A DNA stretch of 64,000 nt from a virus (IMGVR_UViG_3300010403_000705:368845-432844), one strand, 5' to 3'. Positions 26,292 to 34,460 are shown, counted from the first letter of the stretch. The notes: a model not told the origin generated them from the sequence alone. Numbers and translations: made by a program.

Positions 26292-27851
26292 ATGTCTTCA
26301 AAAAAGTTATTTTCTAATAAGTCTGTGGATGTTAAGTTAGTTAAACCAACTGATACAGTAAATAATGCTGGTGGTCAAGCCTATTCTTTAGATGATAAGG
26401 CAGCCTTGGCTCAATTAGCCATGACGGGATGTTTCAATGGTACTTATTATGTTTCTGATGAAGATCAATTAAAAAAAGTATTAGATTTAGCAAATAAATT
26501 GCCAGCAAAATATGTTGCACAACTAGCTGTTTATTCTCGTCAATATGGTTTAATGAAAGATATGCCAGCAGTTTTGGCAGCGGTAGTGGCAGGTAAGGAT
26601 TCAGATCTTTTATCAAAAATTTTTGATAAGGTAGTAGATTCCCCCAAAATGTTAAGAAATTTTGTACAAATTCTTCGTTCAGGAGTAGTAGGTCGCAAAT
26701 CTTTAGGCACTAGACCTAAGAAATTGGTTCAAAAATACCTTGAATCTTTAACTGACGAACAATTATTTATGGCTGATGTTGGAAACGACCCATCTTTACA
26801 AGATGTAATTAAATTGGTTCATCCTAAACCAACTACCAAACAACGTTCTGCTATGTTTGCATATCTCTTAAATAAAGAATATTCCCAGGATGATTTATCT
26901 TTATTAGTAAGACAATTTGAGGACTTTAAAAAGGACATGTCCAAGGACATTCCTAATGTACCTTTTCAAAAATTAACTGCTTTACCACTTACTTCTGATC
27001 ATTGGAAAAAAATTGCTTCAAATGCCACTTGGAATCAAATCAGACAAAATCTTAATACATTCGCTCGTCATAATGTCTTAAGTGATCAGGCATTATTGAA
27101 TCTTATATGTTCTAGAATAGAGGATAAGGAATTAGTTAAAAGAGCTAGAGTATTTCCTTATCAGCTTTTTACCACGTTTCAAAATTTGGAATCAAGTATA
27201 CCAACTAAGATCTCAGTTGCTTTACAAAAAGCTGCTGAACATGCATTGGAAAATATTCCAGAATTTAAAGGTAAAGTCTATGTTATGGTAGATACTTCTG
27301 GTTCTATGAGTTCGCCAGTGACTGGTAAACGTGGTACAGCTACTACAAAAATGTCTTGCATTGATGTTGCTGCTTTAGTGGCGGCAGCTATAATGAGAAA
27401 AAATTCTGATGTAGAAGTATTACCTTTTGATACTAAAGTTCATACACATAAACTGAATCCACTTGATTCGATTATGACTAATGCAAAGATTTTATCTGCT
27501 TTTGGTGGAGGAGGTACGAATTGTTCTCTTCCATTACAAGAATTGAATCGTAGAAAAGCCATGGGAGATTTAGTTATTTATGTAAGTGATAATGAATCTT
27601 GGGTTGATTCTAGCAGAGGAAAGGGGACTGCAACTATGAATGCTTGGGAAGTTTTTAAAGCTCGTAATAGAAATGCAAAATTAGTTTGTATTGATTTGAC
27701 ACCCAATACTTCTACACAAGTTTATTCTAAAAAAGACGTTCTTAACATCGGAGGTTTCTCAGATTCTGTATTTGAAGTGATAAATAAGTTCATGGAGTAC
27801 GGAAATGACGCAAATCTATGGATTAGAACAATTGAGCAGATTAAACTTTAA
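26292..27851 (+). CDS. rsr: TROVE-domain protein (Ro60/Rsr-like)
   Basis: 519 aa from ATG 26292, preceded by AAGGAATG; the in-frame ATG at 26259 has no support. The N-terminal two thirds is a helical-repeat TROVE module (LAMTGCFNGTYY, FVQILRSG, LLNLICSRIEDK). The C-terminal VWA domain has the MIDAS motif VDTSGSMS near residue 334. Ro60/Rsr forms a ring that binds Y RNAs and misfolded or tRNA-like RNAs, and in bacteria works with exonucleases and RNA ligases. Here the setting of aberrant tRNA-like RNAs and a Y-like hairpin (4599) suggests a phage-encoded RNA-binding or quality-control particle. Confidence 0.92.
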   Translation: MSSKKLFSNKSVDVKLVKPTDTVNNAGGQAYSLDDKAALAQLAMTGCFNGTYYVSDEDQLKKVLDLANKLPAKYVAQLAVYSRQYGLMKDMPAVLAAVVAGKDSDLLSKIFDKVVDSPKMLRNFVQILRSGVVGRKSLGTRPKKLVQKYLESLTDEQLFMADVGNDPSLQDVIKLVHPKPTTKQRSAMFAYLLNKEYSQDDLSLLVRQFEDFKKDMSKDIPNVPFQKLTALPLTSDHWKKIASNATWNQIRQNLNTFARHNVLSDQALLNLICSRIEDKELVKRARVFPYQLFTTFQNLESSIPTKISVALQKAAEHALENIPEFKGKVYVMVDTSGSMSSPVTGKRGTATTKMSCIDVAALVAAAIMRKNSDVEVLPFDTKVHTHKLNPLDSIMTNAKILSAFGGGGTNCSLPLQELNRRKAMGDLVIYVSDNESWVDSSRGKGTATMNAWEVFKARNRNAKLVCIDLTPNTSTQVYSKKDVLNIGGFSDSVFEVINKFMEYGNDANLWIRTIEQIKL

Positions 27852-27899
27852 TCTGCCATCAAGATTTAAGCATAACTATGCTAAGAAAGATCTTTTATT

Positions 27900-28127
27900 A
27901 TGAAAATAGAAATTGACACAGAAACTTTTGATTTTTCTTATCAAAATGAAGAATTTATTAAAGCCAGTACTCATTATTGGAAGTTACTTAAAGGTGAGGA
28001 TGATGGTTTGAATGGTGAAGAATTATTAAAAGCTTCAGAAAAAGAGCAGGCGTTAAACGAATTTCGTATGAGAGCTTTTAAGTTTTATTGTTTAAATATT
28101 AAAAGTAAATTATGTTTGCAAAAGTAA
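27900..28127 (+). CDS. Unknown protein, 75 aa
   Basis: Not recognised. An acidic helical protein following the TROVE gene by 48 bases. Overlaps the next gene by 16 bases. Confidence 0.45.
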   Translation: MKIEIDTETFDFSYQNEEFIKASTHYWKLLKGEDDGLNGEELLKASEKEQALNEFRMRAFKFYCLNIKSKLCLQK

Positions 28128-28417
28128 AAGAATTTTTTATAAATAATAATATAGATATTAATAATAAAGTTAAAGAATTTACTAATGAATATAGGTTTGC
28201 TGTTTTTGGACCCAGAGATTCTGTAGTATATTATCGTATTTGGGGCACAGAAGATACGCCTATTGTGGATGCCTGGTTTGGTAAACATAATAGTGAGAGT
28301 GGTGGATTGAGCTTACAATCAAGTGCTAATAATGAAAATCAATTATATTATATGTTTAAATTGCATAAACGTTTTATGCAATCGGGTCGTAAAAAAATTT
28401 TACGTAATTGGAAATAA
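28112..28417 (+). CDS. Unknown protein, 101 aa
   Basis: Not recognised. Mixed alpha/beta with DAWFGKHNSESGG, starting inside the previous gene. Basic C-terminus (SGRKKILRNWK). Confidence 0.5.
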   Translation: MFAKVKEFFINNNIDINNKVKEFTNEYRFAVFGPRDSVVYYRIWGTEDTPIVDAWFGKHNSESGGLSLQSSANNENQLYYMFKLHKRFMQSGRKKILRNWK

Positions 28418-28419
28418 AA

Positions 28420-28821
28420 ATGGGTCATTATTGTTCTATTAAATTTACTAGTAATTTGTCTGAGCTAGGTGCAGAAATTATTGAATATTTACAGAATCAT
28501 TCTTTACTAGAAGCTAGTCAAACATTTACCTATTATCCTTTTATAGAAGCCTGTTATAATAGATATCAATGGGCGGTAATTCCCATTACAATTTTCGATA
28601 AGAACAACAAAATATGGAAAGTTGATTGGGAACATAAAATTAAATTTTATGAGAGACCTTTAAAGTTTCTTATTCCTTATTTAACTACAAAAGAAACAAA
28701 TTTTATATATTCTTCTGAACATAGTGATTGGGTGGAGTTTTCTATTACTTTATGCCCAAAAACTCCTATAATACAATGGGATCGTAAATTTGGAGATCCA
28801 ACTGGAATAGAAATTTATTAA
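28420..28821 (+). CDS. Unknown protein, 133 aa
   Basis: ATG 28420 is preferred; an in-frame TTG lies at 28408. MGHYCSIKFTSNLSELGAEI resembles the start of the next protein (HGFLIFKSNIKLNEISKIL), so the two may be distant paralogs. Function unknown. Confidence 0.5.
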   Translation: MGHYCSIKFTSNLSELGAEIIEYLQNHSLLEASQTFTYYPFIEACYNRYQWAVIPITIFDKNNKIWKVDWEHKIKFYERPLKFLIPYLTTKETNFIYSSEHSDWVEFSITLCPKTPIIQWDRKFGDPTGIEIY

Positions 28822-28835
28822 AAGGATTTTTAAAA

Positions 28836-29318
28836 ATGGCAAATCATGGATTTTTGATATTTAAAAGTAATATAAAATTAAATGAAATATCTAAAATTTT
28901 ACAAGAAATAAATGAAAATAGATTTAAAAATAAGTTAATTATTACTTTTCATGAAGGTGACCAATCATGGTTTATTGAATATCAGTCACCCACAAGACTT
29001 GGATGTCCAGGATTTAGAATTTGGAAGAGATCACCTCGTAAATTAGAATTTCGTCATCCTTATGGAAAGTGGATGCCATATGTGATGACAGTTTTTATTG
29101 AGACACTTTCATTTAAAATGAATTCTATCATTTCTGATGAGGGAACAAATAATAAATGGATAGGAGACCCAAATAATTATTGTTCTTTTAAGCAATGGTC
29201 TGGAGACTTTTATCCAAAAAATTGTGATTATATATCTATTGTAGATAAAATTTTTTCTATAAATTCATTTATAGAATCTGATTTAGAAGATGCACCAGAA
29301 GAATTGAGAGACTGTTAA
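28836..29318 (+). CDS. Unknown protein, 160 aa
   Basis: Not recognised. Trp/Pro-rich centre (FRIWKRSPRKLEFRHPYGKW), probably related to the preceding gene's product by the N-terminal H-x-x-x-x-F-x-SN pattern. Confidence 0.5.
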   Translation: MANHGFLIFKSNIKLNEISKILQEINENRFKNKLIITFHEGDQSWFIEYQSPTRLGCPGFRIWKRSPRKLEFRHPYGKWMPYVMTVFIETLSFKMNSIISDEGTNNKWIGDPNNYCSFKQWSGDFYPKNCDYISIVDKIFSINSFIESDLEDAPEELRDC

Positions 29319-29319
29319 A

Positions 29320-30150
29320 ATGATAAAAAGAGATGGTGTTAAGTTAATGAATGCAAGAACTAATAACGTTTCTATTGCCAAAGAAACGCTGGCTATTTTG
29401 AAACAAAAATATTATAATTCTCCCAATGGTAACAAAATAAATATTTCTGAAGCATTGGATGCCGCTGTTAAAGGATCTGTTCTTTATCAAAATGAAATAA
29501 GTTTTGTTGAAAATGAGTCGGTAAAATTACCATTAATAGAAGTTACTCCTGAAACAACTGCTCAAGCAGCACAACGATTATTATGTATACATAAAGATGT
29601 AGTAGTTTTAAATTTTGCTTCTGCTAGAAATCCAGGCGGTGGATTTTTATCTGGTGCTATAGCACAAGAAGAAGATTTATGTCGCTGTTCTGGATTATAT
29701 TCTTGTCTTAAATCTAAGCCAATTTTTTATAATGAAAATATATTATGTGATAATACATATTATACAGATAATATTATTTACTCACCAAATGTTCCATTTT
29801 TTAGAAGCGAACATTTTTTATTTTTAGAAAATCCATTTTGTGTTTCTGTTATAACTGCTCCAGCACCTAATATTAGAGGTATGAATAATATCGATGAAAA
29901 ACAATTATTTGATGTATTGAGTAATAGAATATCTAAAATATTAAAAATTGCTGCATATCATAATCATAAAAATATTATTTTGGGCGCATTTGGATGTGGA
30001 GCATTTGGTAATGATCCATTAATGGTTGCACATATTTTTTTAAATTCTTTGAAAATGTTTAATTATTTTGGAAATGTATGTTTTGCTATTTATTCTAATA
30101 AAGGAGATTTAACTAATTTAAATGCATTTAAAAAAATATTTGATAAATGA
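29320..30150 (+). CDS. TIGR02452-type poly(ADP-ribose) glycohydrolase
   Basis: 276 aa from ATG 29320 (ATG 29347 is an alternative). NFASARNPGGGF, then EEDLCRCSGLY, matches the catalytic loop of bacterial-type PARG (GGG-x(6-8)-QEE). This is a macrodomain fold that removes ADP-ribose polymers or units from proteins. The tandem acidic residues after AQ are the catalytic Glu pair. A later GAFGCGAFGNDP is the diphosphate-binding loop. It would counter an ADP-ribosylating host defence or toxin, in company with the ARH-type enzyme at 53190. Confidence 0.9.
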   Translation: MIKRDGVKLMNARTNNVSIAKETLAILKQKYYNSPNGNKINISEALDAAVKGSVLYQNEISFVENESVKLPLIEVTPETTAQAAQRLLCIHKDVVVLNFASARNPGGGFLSGAIAQEEDLCRCSGLYSCLKSKPIFYNENILCDNTYYTDNIIYSPNVPFFRSEHFLFLENPFCVSVITAPAPNIRGMNNIDEKQLFDVLSNRISKILKIAAYHNHKNIILGAFGCGAFGNDPLMVAHIFLNSLKMFNYFGNVCFAIYSNKGDLTNLNAFKKIFDK

Positions 30151-30551
30151 AGAATTTTTTGATAAATTAGATACTGAAGATAAAGCTTATACATTAGGTT
30201 TTATTTATGCGGATGGTTGTGTTAGAAATTCCTAAACATTTTATTAGAGGATATTTTGATGGTGACGGATCATTAAGATTACCTGATAAAAAGAGTGCAT
30301 CGATAGATATCATTGGTACATATGATTTTTGTTTAGGGATACAGACTGTGGTTAATGAACAGATCAAAGATATTTATTCTAATATAAGAAAAGATAAAAG
30401 TTCCGAAATGTTTCGTTTTGAGGTTAGTGGAAATAAAAATTCTAAAAAATTTCTTGATTGGTTATATTTGGGTTCTTCTATTTATCTTTATAGAAAATAT
30501 GATAAATATTTAAAATTATGTAACAAAATAGATGTGAAAGAAAAATCATGA
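30122..30551 (+). pseudogene. Broken LAGLIDADG homing endonuclease
   Basis: Two out-of-frame pieces. 30122-30235 reads MHLKKYLINEEFF, then AYTLGFIYADGC (first LAGLIDADG helix). 30207-30551 reads FIRGYFDGDGSLRL (second helix) through a KYLKLCN end. The ~100 residues normally between the two motifs are missing and the frame is shifted at about 30230, so activity is improbable. It is inserted across the 3' end of the PARG gene and abuts the next gene. Confidence 0.8.
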
Positions 30552-30787
30552 ATTGTTTAATTACAAGTAGTCTTGGTAACACTCAACAAATTTTAGAAAA
30601 AGTAGGATATTTTGTTATGCCTACTGATAAAGATGAAGTATTTGAAATGATTTTTGAATCGGTGGATGAATTATTTCATTTAGCAGATATCATAGATTAT
30701 GATTTGCTAATTCATAAGAGAACTTCGAAAGAAGGAAGTTTTGTAGTTGAGATTTTTGATAAGAAAAAGTTTGTACCAAAAGCCTAA
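30548..30787 (+). CDS. Unknown protein, 79 aa
   Basis: Not recognised. Small acidic alpha/beta protein, overlapping the end of the broken endonuclease by four bases. Confidence 0.5.
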   Translation: MNCLITSSLGNTQQILEKVGYFVMPTDKDEVFEMIFESVDELFHLADIIDYDLLIHKRTSKEGSFVVEIFDKKKFVPKA

Positions 30788-30894
30788 AATATGCAGGGAA
30801 TTTTTGAACATATTTGTATTCATTAATATAAAAAATTCATAAAAATAGAATAAAATTCGATAACATAATCGCACAGATATTCATACTAATATAT

Positions 30895-31173
30895 ATGTAT
30901 ATCTTTATGTGGTACGTATATATTATTCGTTGCTTAAAAGATAATTCTTTATATACTGGTATTACAAATAATCTTAACAAACGAATTGCCATACATAATG
31001 ATGGTAAAGGGGCAAAATATACTAGAGGGCGTCGTCCAGTAATATTAATGAAATATTTTCAAGTTGATAACAAAAGTCATGCTCTTAGAATAGAAATGAA
31101 AATAAAGTCTCTTCCAAAAAATAAAAAACTTATGTTCTCTTTATCGCAATATGATTATAAAAAGGAAAATTAA
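30895..31173 (+). CDS. GIY-YIG nuclease domain protein
   Basis: A compact single-domain GIY-YIG protein of about 90 aa. YVYIIRC...YTGIT (GIY-YIG), then KRIAIHN with the catalytic Arg, and RIEMKIKSLPK with the metal-binding Glu. Comparable to the YhbQ/UPF0213 family. It may be a DNA repair or junction nuclease, or a mobile homing enzyme. ATG 30907 would also work. Confidence 0.87.
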   Translation: MYIFMWYVYIIRCLKDNSLYTGITNNLNKRIAIHNDGKGAKYTRGRRPVILMKYFQVDNKSHALRIEMKIKSLPKNKKLMFSLSQYDYKKEN

Positions 31174-31177
31174 TTTT

Positions 31178-31339
31178 ATGAATAAATTACTATTAATGTT
31201 TTTTCTTACCGTCATCAGTTGTGGACCAAGTTCAAGATGCCAATCACGATGTAAAGAAACTCAAAATGAATTTGGCTGCCAGTGTCAATGTGACCCTTTT
31301 TGGGAATGTGGAAATTTTAGTTCGGAAGAAGAAGAATAA
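31178..31339 (+). CDS. Cys-rich small lipoprotein, 53 aa
   Basis: MNKLLLMFFLTVISC has a lipobox (VISC). The short mature part holds six further Cys in a CxxxC...CQCQCxxxxxC pattern, likely disulfide-bonded after export. Acidic tail. ATG 31178 is preferred over the in-frame ATG at 31151, which lies inside the GIY-YIG gene. Confidence 0.65.
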   Translation: MNKLLLMFFLTVISCGPSSRCQSRCKETQNEFGCQCQCDPFWECGNFSSEEEE

Positions 31340-31348
31340 GAAAAGCTT

Positions 31349-32047
31349 ATGAAAAAAGATTTTACTTCAATTAATGTAGTTTTAGATGCTAGTGGCTCAA
31401 TGGGACGTTTGGTTGATGATACAATTGGTGGTTTTAATAATTTTCTAAAAGACCAACAAGCTCTGGCGGGTGAGGCAACTCTATCTTTATGTTTGTTTAA
31501 TGACGATTATAAATTAATATACGATTATGTACCAATTACTCTAGCACAACCGTTAGATAAAAAAGTTTATAGAGCTTCTGGCGGTACAGCTTTATTAGAT
31601 GCTTTAGGAATTACTATTGATAATGTTGGCAAAAAACTTTCAGAAATGAAAGAAAAAGACAGACCTTCAAAAGTTATTTTTCTGGTTATCACGGATGGTC
31701 AGGAAAATTCTAGTCATTTATTAGGAGAATCAGAAGCTAGCTTGCCTAAATTTGTGCAAGGACAACATAATATTTATAAATGGATTGAAAAAGATAATGA
31801 AATTTTTTATAAAAGAAAGCTACGTTATCCTTTGTCACGCATCAAAGATATGATTACTCATCAGCAACAAAAATATAATTGGGAATTTTTGTATTACGGT
31901 GCTAATGTTAATTCAATAGCTGAAGCAAAAACTTTAGGAATTGTTGCGGCTCGCAGCCAAAGTTATAGTGCTACTTCTGTAGGGACTAAGGATTTATATA
32001 ATAGTATTTCTAATACAGTATTAGACTATAGAACAGGTAAAAAATGA
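31349..32047 (+). CDS. VWA-domain protein
   Basis: 232 aa. The N-terminal VVLDASGSMG is a full MIDAS (DxSxS), RASGGTALLDAL provides the Thr, and VFLVITDGQEN the Asp, so the metal site is complete. It resembles phage and tellurium-resistance-type VWA proteins. It may bind another protein in a metal-dependent way. It is separate from the TROVE VWA at 26292 but lies in the same run. Confidence 0.8.
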   Translation: MKKDFTSINVVLDASGSMGRLVDDTIGGFNNFLKDQQALAGEATLSLCLFNDDYKLIYDYVPITLAQPLDKKVYRASGGTALLDALGITIDNVGKKLSEMKEKDRPSKVIFLVITDGQENSSHLLGESEASLPKFVQGQHNIYKWIEKDNEIFYKRKLRYPLSRIKDMITHQQQKYNWEFLYYGANVNSIAEAKTLGIVAARSQSYSATSVGTKDLYNSISNTVLDYRTGKK

Positions 32048-32112
32048 AAAATAACAGAAGATAGTGTATTTAGATTAGAAGTTGTTGGGAATTTTCATGA
32101 TATATTTGATAA

Positions 32113-32256
32113 AAATTTTCCAACAAGATTTTAGGGCGTCCGCTCCCATCGACCACGGCATACGGTGCGGTACTCACCAAGCACGGTTATGAAAAAATAA
32201 AAAAAATAAAAAGCAGTCGACAATTACTAAATTGGTGTTATAGTATGGGTACGTAG
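32113..32256 (+). pseudogene. GC-richer coding remnant without start
   Basis: The open frame 32113-32256 encodes about 47 residues including GRPLPSTTAYGAVLTKHGYE, then a stop, with a stop upstream and no ATG. The segment 32133-32190 is conspicuously G+C-richer than its surroundings, which suggests transferred or decayed sequence. Confidence 0.3.
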
Positions 32257-32316
32257 ATGATGAAATGAAAAATCTATGCATAGTTTAGTATACTAAATAC
32301 CATTTTTAAGTTAAAT

Positions 32317-32392
32317 GTCTCTGTAGTCTAACGGATAGGGCAACTGCCTTCTAAGCAGTGCGGTGCAAGTTCGAATCTTGCCAGAGGCACCA
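32317..32392 (+). tRNA. tRNA-Arg(TCT)
   Basis: Acceptor GTCTCTG/CAGAGGC, discriminator A, encoded CCA. Anticodon stem ACTGC/GCAGT with loop CTTCTAA (TCT, reads AGA/AGG). T-loop TTCGAAT. First gene of the main array. Confidence 0.95.
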
Positions 32393-32481
32393 ATCTTCAA
32401 TTATCCTGAAGAGATTAATAGAAGGATTAATTAGCAAACCATATTAACTTATGTTTAGGCTAGTAATTGCGGACAGTACAT

Positions 32482-32558
32482 GGAGGAGTAGCTCAGTGAA
32501 AGAGCACGATGCTATAAACATAACGAGGTCCTTGGTTCAAGTCCAAGCTCTTCCACCA
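32482..32558 (+). tRNA. tRNA with abnormal anticodon arm (Met-like?)
   Basis: Acceptor GGAGGAG/CTCTTCC, D-stem GCTC/GAGC, T-stem CTTGG/CCAAG with T-loop TTCAAGT, and encoded CCA are normal. The anticodon arm between A26 and the variable loop is 19 nt instead of 17. It folds either with a 9-nt loop or as a stem with a two-base bulge and loop CTATAAA, so anticodon ATA, TAA or CAT cannot be chosen. The body resembles Met/Val tRNAs. Confidence 0.75.
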
Positions 32559-32585
32559 ATGATCTACAACAAAGGCATCCAGGGA

Positions 32586-32665
32586 CACTGAACCCGCTTC
32601 GCAGGTGGGCAGTGCCACCCTCTCTGACAGAGGGGAACGTCACCAGTAACTAGACGTGACACGTT
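32586..32665 (+). ncRNA. GC-rich structured segment between tRNAs
   Basis: Three successive hairpins: CACTG/CAGTG (32586-32614) with an inner CCCGC/GTGGG, CCCTCT/AGAGGG (32618-32634), and GTCAC/GTGAC with flanking AAC/GTT (32636-32665). The stretch is markedly more G+C-rich than the phage around it and has no plausible gene. Either an imported structured RNA or a remnant. Bases 32666-32738 show nothing else. Confidence 0.35.
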
Positions 32666-32738
32666 GGAGAGAAAATGTGAATGTTAGACCCAAATCACTA
32701 CACATAATAAAATATGCATAAATTGATATATAAATATT

Positions 32739-32812
32739 GGGCTTGTAATTAAATGGGATAATAATTCGTTTGCACCGAATTTTTGAGAGTTCGATTCTCT
32801 CCGGGTCCACCA
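32739..32812 (+). tRNA. tRNA-Ala(TGC)
   Basis: Acceptor GGGCTTG/CGGGTCC with wobble pairs, including G3-T70 (the Ala identity pair). Discriminator A, encoded CCA. Anticodon stem ATTCG/CGAAT, loop TTTGCAC (TGC). Short D-stem ATT/AAT. Confidence 0.9.
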
Positions 32813-32833
32813 GAATTTAAGGTAAATTTCATT

Positions 32834-33034
32834 ATGAATGTGAAAGATTTGAAGAAAAAGTTAGATGGATTACCCGATAATCTTGAAGTAAAAATTGCTT
32901 ATGGTTGCCAGCTTTTTGAAACGGCAGGTAGTAAAGGTCATACTTTAGACGAGATTCAAGATGTAGTGATAGTGCACCATAACGATTGTATTGATGAAGT
33001 TTGGTTATATAATGAATATGCGTCTGAGGTTTAA
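32834..33034 (+). CDS. Unknown protein, 66 aa
   Basis: MNVKDLKKKLDGLPDNLEV is a recurrent start among small phage proteins that predict a regulatory or adaptor role ('DLxxxLxxLPDDxEV'). Function unknown. Starts 22 bases after tRNA-Ala and ends before another small gene. Confidence 0.65.
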   Translation: MNVKDLKKKLDGLPDNLEVKIAYGCQLFETAGSKGHTLDEIQDVVIVHHNDCIDEVWLYNEYASEV

Positions 33035-33046
33035 GTTTTTAAAAAT

Positions 33047-33220
33047 ATGAATAAAACAGAACAGTCAGAATTATTAAAAATAAAAGAGTTTTTGGAATCT
33101 CTGTTAGAATCATTATCTAGAAAAGAATTGTTGTACTTTAAAGATAGATTTGAAAAATTAATGATTGAGAATAGTTATTCTGGTTTGTTAGATTCATTTA
33201 ACAAAGATACAAAAAAGTAA
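33047..33220 (+). CDS. Unknown helical protein, 57 aa
   Basis: A Leu/Glu/Lys-rich helical sequence (MNKTEQSELLKIKEFLESLL), likely a small coiled coil. It lies between the previous gene and tRNA-His with one base to spare before the tRNA. Confidence 0.5.
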   Translation: MNKTEQSELLKIKEFLESLLESLSRKELLYFKDRFEKLMIENSYSGLLDSFNKDTKK

Positions 33221-33221
33221 T

Positions 33222-33300
33222 GGTGATCGTAGTGTACTGGTTTTGTGCATGACTGACTGTGACTCAGTAGGTGCGGGTTCAAATCCCGTCGATCACCCCA
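33222..33300 (+). tRNA. tRNA-His(GTG)
   Basis: Encodes the extra G-1, then GTGATCG/CGATCAC, C73 and CCA. Anticodon stem ACTGA/TCAGT with loop CTGTGAC (GTG). D-stem GTGT/GCAT with an 11-nt loop. All His identity elements present. Confidence 0.94.
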
Positions 33301-33324
33301 ATTAGCAATAGTACAGGTAAATTT

Positions 33325-33398
33325 GCCTCGTTCGTCTAATGGTAGGACAAAGCCCTTTCAAGGCTTGAACAGGAGATCGATACTCCTACGAGGTACCA
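33325..33398 (+). tRNA. tRNA-Glu(TTC)
   Basis: Acceptor GCCTCGT/ACGAGGT, discriminator A, encoded CCA. Anticodon stem AAGCC/GGCTT, loop CTTTCAA (TTC). Natural partner of the GluRS at 9337. Confidence 0.94.
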
Positions 33399-33405
33399 AG
33401 TATAT

Positions 33406-33480
33406 TGTGGAGTAGAGCATCGGTAGCTTGCTTGGCTCATAACCAAGAGGTAGGAAGTTCAATTCTTCCCTCCGCAACCA
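33406..33480 (+). tRNA. tRNA-Met(CAT)
   Basis: Acceptor TGTGGAG/CTCCGCA, encoded ACCA. Anticodon stem CTTGG/CCAAG, loop CTCATAA (CAT). The paired first base and the absence of three G-C pairs in the anticodon stem argue for elongator rather than initiator Met (or Ile-2 if modified). Confidence 0.92.
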
Positions 33481-33500
33481 ATAGAAAGACAAACCGTAAA

Positions 33501-33725
33501 ATGAGAAAAACTGGTGTTATAGTATATTCAAATTCTTCAAAAGAAACCGTGGATTACTATTGTGAGGCTCTGAAAAAACATTTTGCAATGCCTCTGTATT
33601 TCGAAATTGAAATGATTAATAATCAATATTCAATTTTGTTTGATCCTTGGGACGGATATCTTGTAAATACTAGTGGATATGTTGATGAAATTAAAAAGTA
33701 TGTGACTAAAATACAAAAAGAATAA
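33501..33725 (+). CDS. Unknown protein, 74 aa
   Basis: A small alpha/beta protein (MRKTGVIVYSNSSKETVDYY). The longer frame reaching back into tRNA-Met is spurious; ATG 33501 is chosen. Function unknown. Confidence 0.5.
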   Translation: MRKTGVIVYSNSSKETVDYYCEALKKHFAMPLYFEIEMINNQYSILFDPWDGYLVNTSGYVDEIKKYVTKIQKE

Positions 33726-33787
33726 TATGATGACTGTGGACAAAGTTATTATGAGGAACCATTATATGGTTGTGGTGGTTATTAAAA

Positions 33788-33952
33788 ATGTGTGATATTT
33801 GTAATGATGATTCTTTAAATGAAAGCTTCGTTGAAGAACAGAATTTTAAATTCTGGCAACGTTTGAAAAATAAATTAAGCGAAGAAGATTTAGAAAAGAT
33901 GTATCCTAATAAGAATAATGTTGTCATTAAACGTAATGATGATTATCAATAA
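33788..33952 (+). CDS. Unknown acidic protein, 54 aa
   Basis: MCDICNDDSLNESFVEEQNF has a CxxC pair near the start, then an acidic/aromatic helix. Ends two bases before tRNA-Gln. Function unknown. Confidence 0.45.
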   Translation: MCDICNDDSLNESFVEEQNFKFWQRLKNKLSEEDLEKMYPNKNNVVIKRNDDYQ

Positions 33953-33953
33953 T

Positions 33954-34027
33954 TGGAATATCGTCCAACGGCAGGACAACGGGCTTTGAACCCGTGAATC
34001 TAGGTTCGAATCCTAGTATTCCAGCCA
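33954..34027 (+). tRNA. tRNA-Gln(TTG)
   Basis: Acceptor TGGAATA/TATTCCA with T1-A72 (a Gln feature), discriminator G, encoded CCA. Anticodon loop CTTTGAA (TTG). T-loop TTCGAAT. Confidence 0.95.
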
Positions 34028-34054
34028 ACTATGAGTAGGCTTAAAAGGATAAAT

Positions 34055-34246
34055 ATGTCAATAAAAAATGCTGATGAATTGATTGATTTATTTAAAAATA
34101 AATTAAATAAACCATCATTGAAGAAAGACGTACAAATTCTTAAAGAAAGCATAAAGATTATATATGAAGATAAAAATTCAAACAATGAAATTAAAGAGAA
34201 AGCATTGTTAAGTCTACAATATTTACAAGAAAAAACAGAGAACTAA
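34055..34246 (+). CDS. Unknown helical protein, 63 aa
   Basis: ATG 34055 preceded by AAAAGGAT is chosen over ATG 34031 next to the tRNA end. Lys/Glu-rich helical sequence. Function unknown. Confidence 0.45.
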   Translation: MSIKNADELIDLFKNKLNKPSLKKDVQILKESIKIIYEDKNSNNEIKEKALLSLQYLQEKTEN

Positions 34247-34256
34247 TTGTTCTTAA

Positions 34257-34364
34257 GCAAGAATAGTTTAATGGTAGAACGCTGGAGTCCATCCAGAAGC
34301 GGTACAAAAAGAATCCACGTGCACTGGGTAAAAAAATTCTTAGGTTCAAATCCTCCTTCTTGCT
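34257..34364 (+). tRNA. Aberrant tRNA-Gly(TCC)-like, shrunken loop and long insert
   Basis: Acceptor GCAAGAA/TTCTTGC, discriminator T (Gly-like) and a D-arm like Gly tRNAs. The anticodon hairpin is CTGGA-GTCCA-TCCAG, a five-base loop carrying TCC with no usable U33. A ~45-nt insert follows in the variable region, containing a helix AAGAAT/ATTCTT around CCACGTGCACTGG. The 3' end is TCTA instead of TCCA. Probably not a standard elongator. Could be a decoy or a decaying gene. Confidence 0.6.
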
Positions 34365-34460
34365 CTATGACGAATGCTAAAATGGGATTACATTTAATTT
34401 ACAAAAACATATCTCATTTAATTTTTGTCGTCATAATATTTGGGTACGTACCTCAAATAT

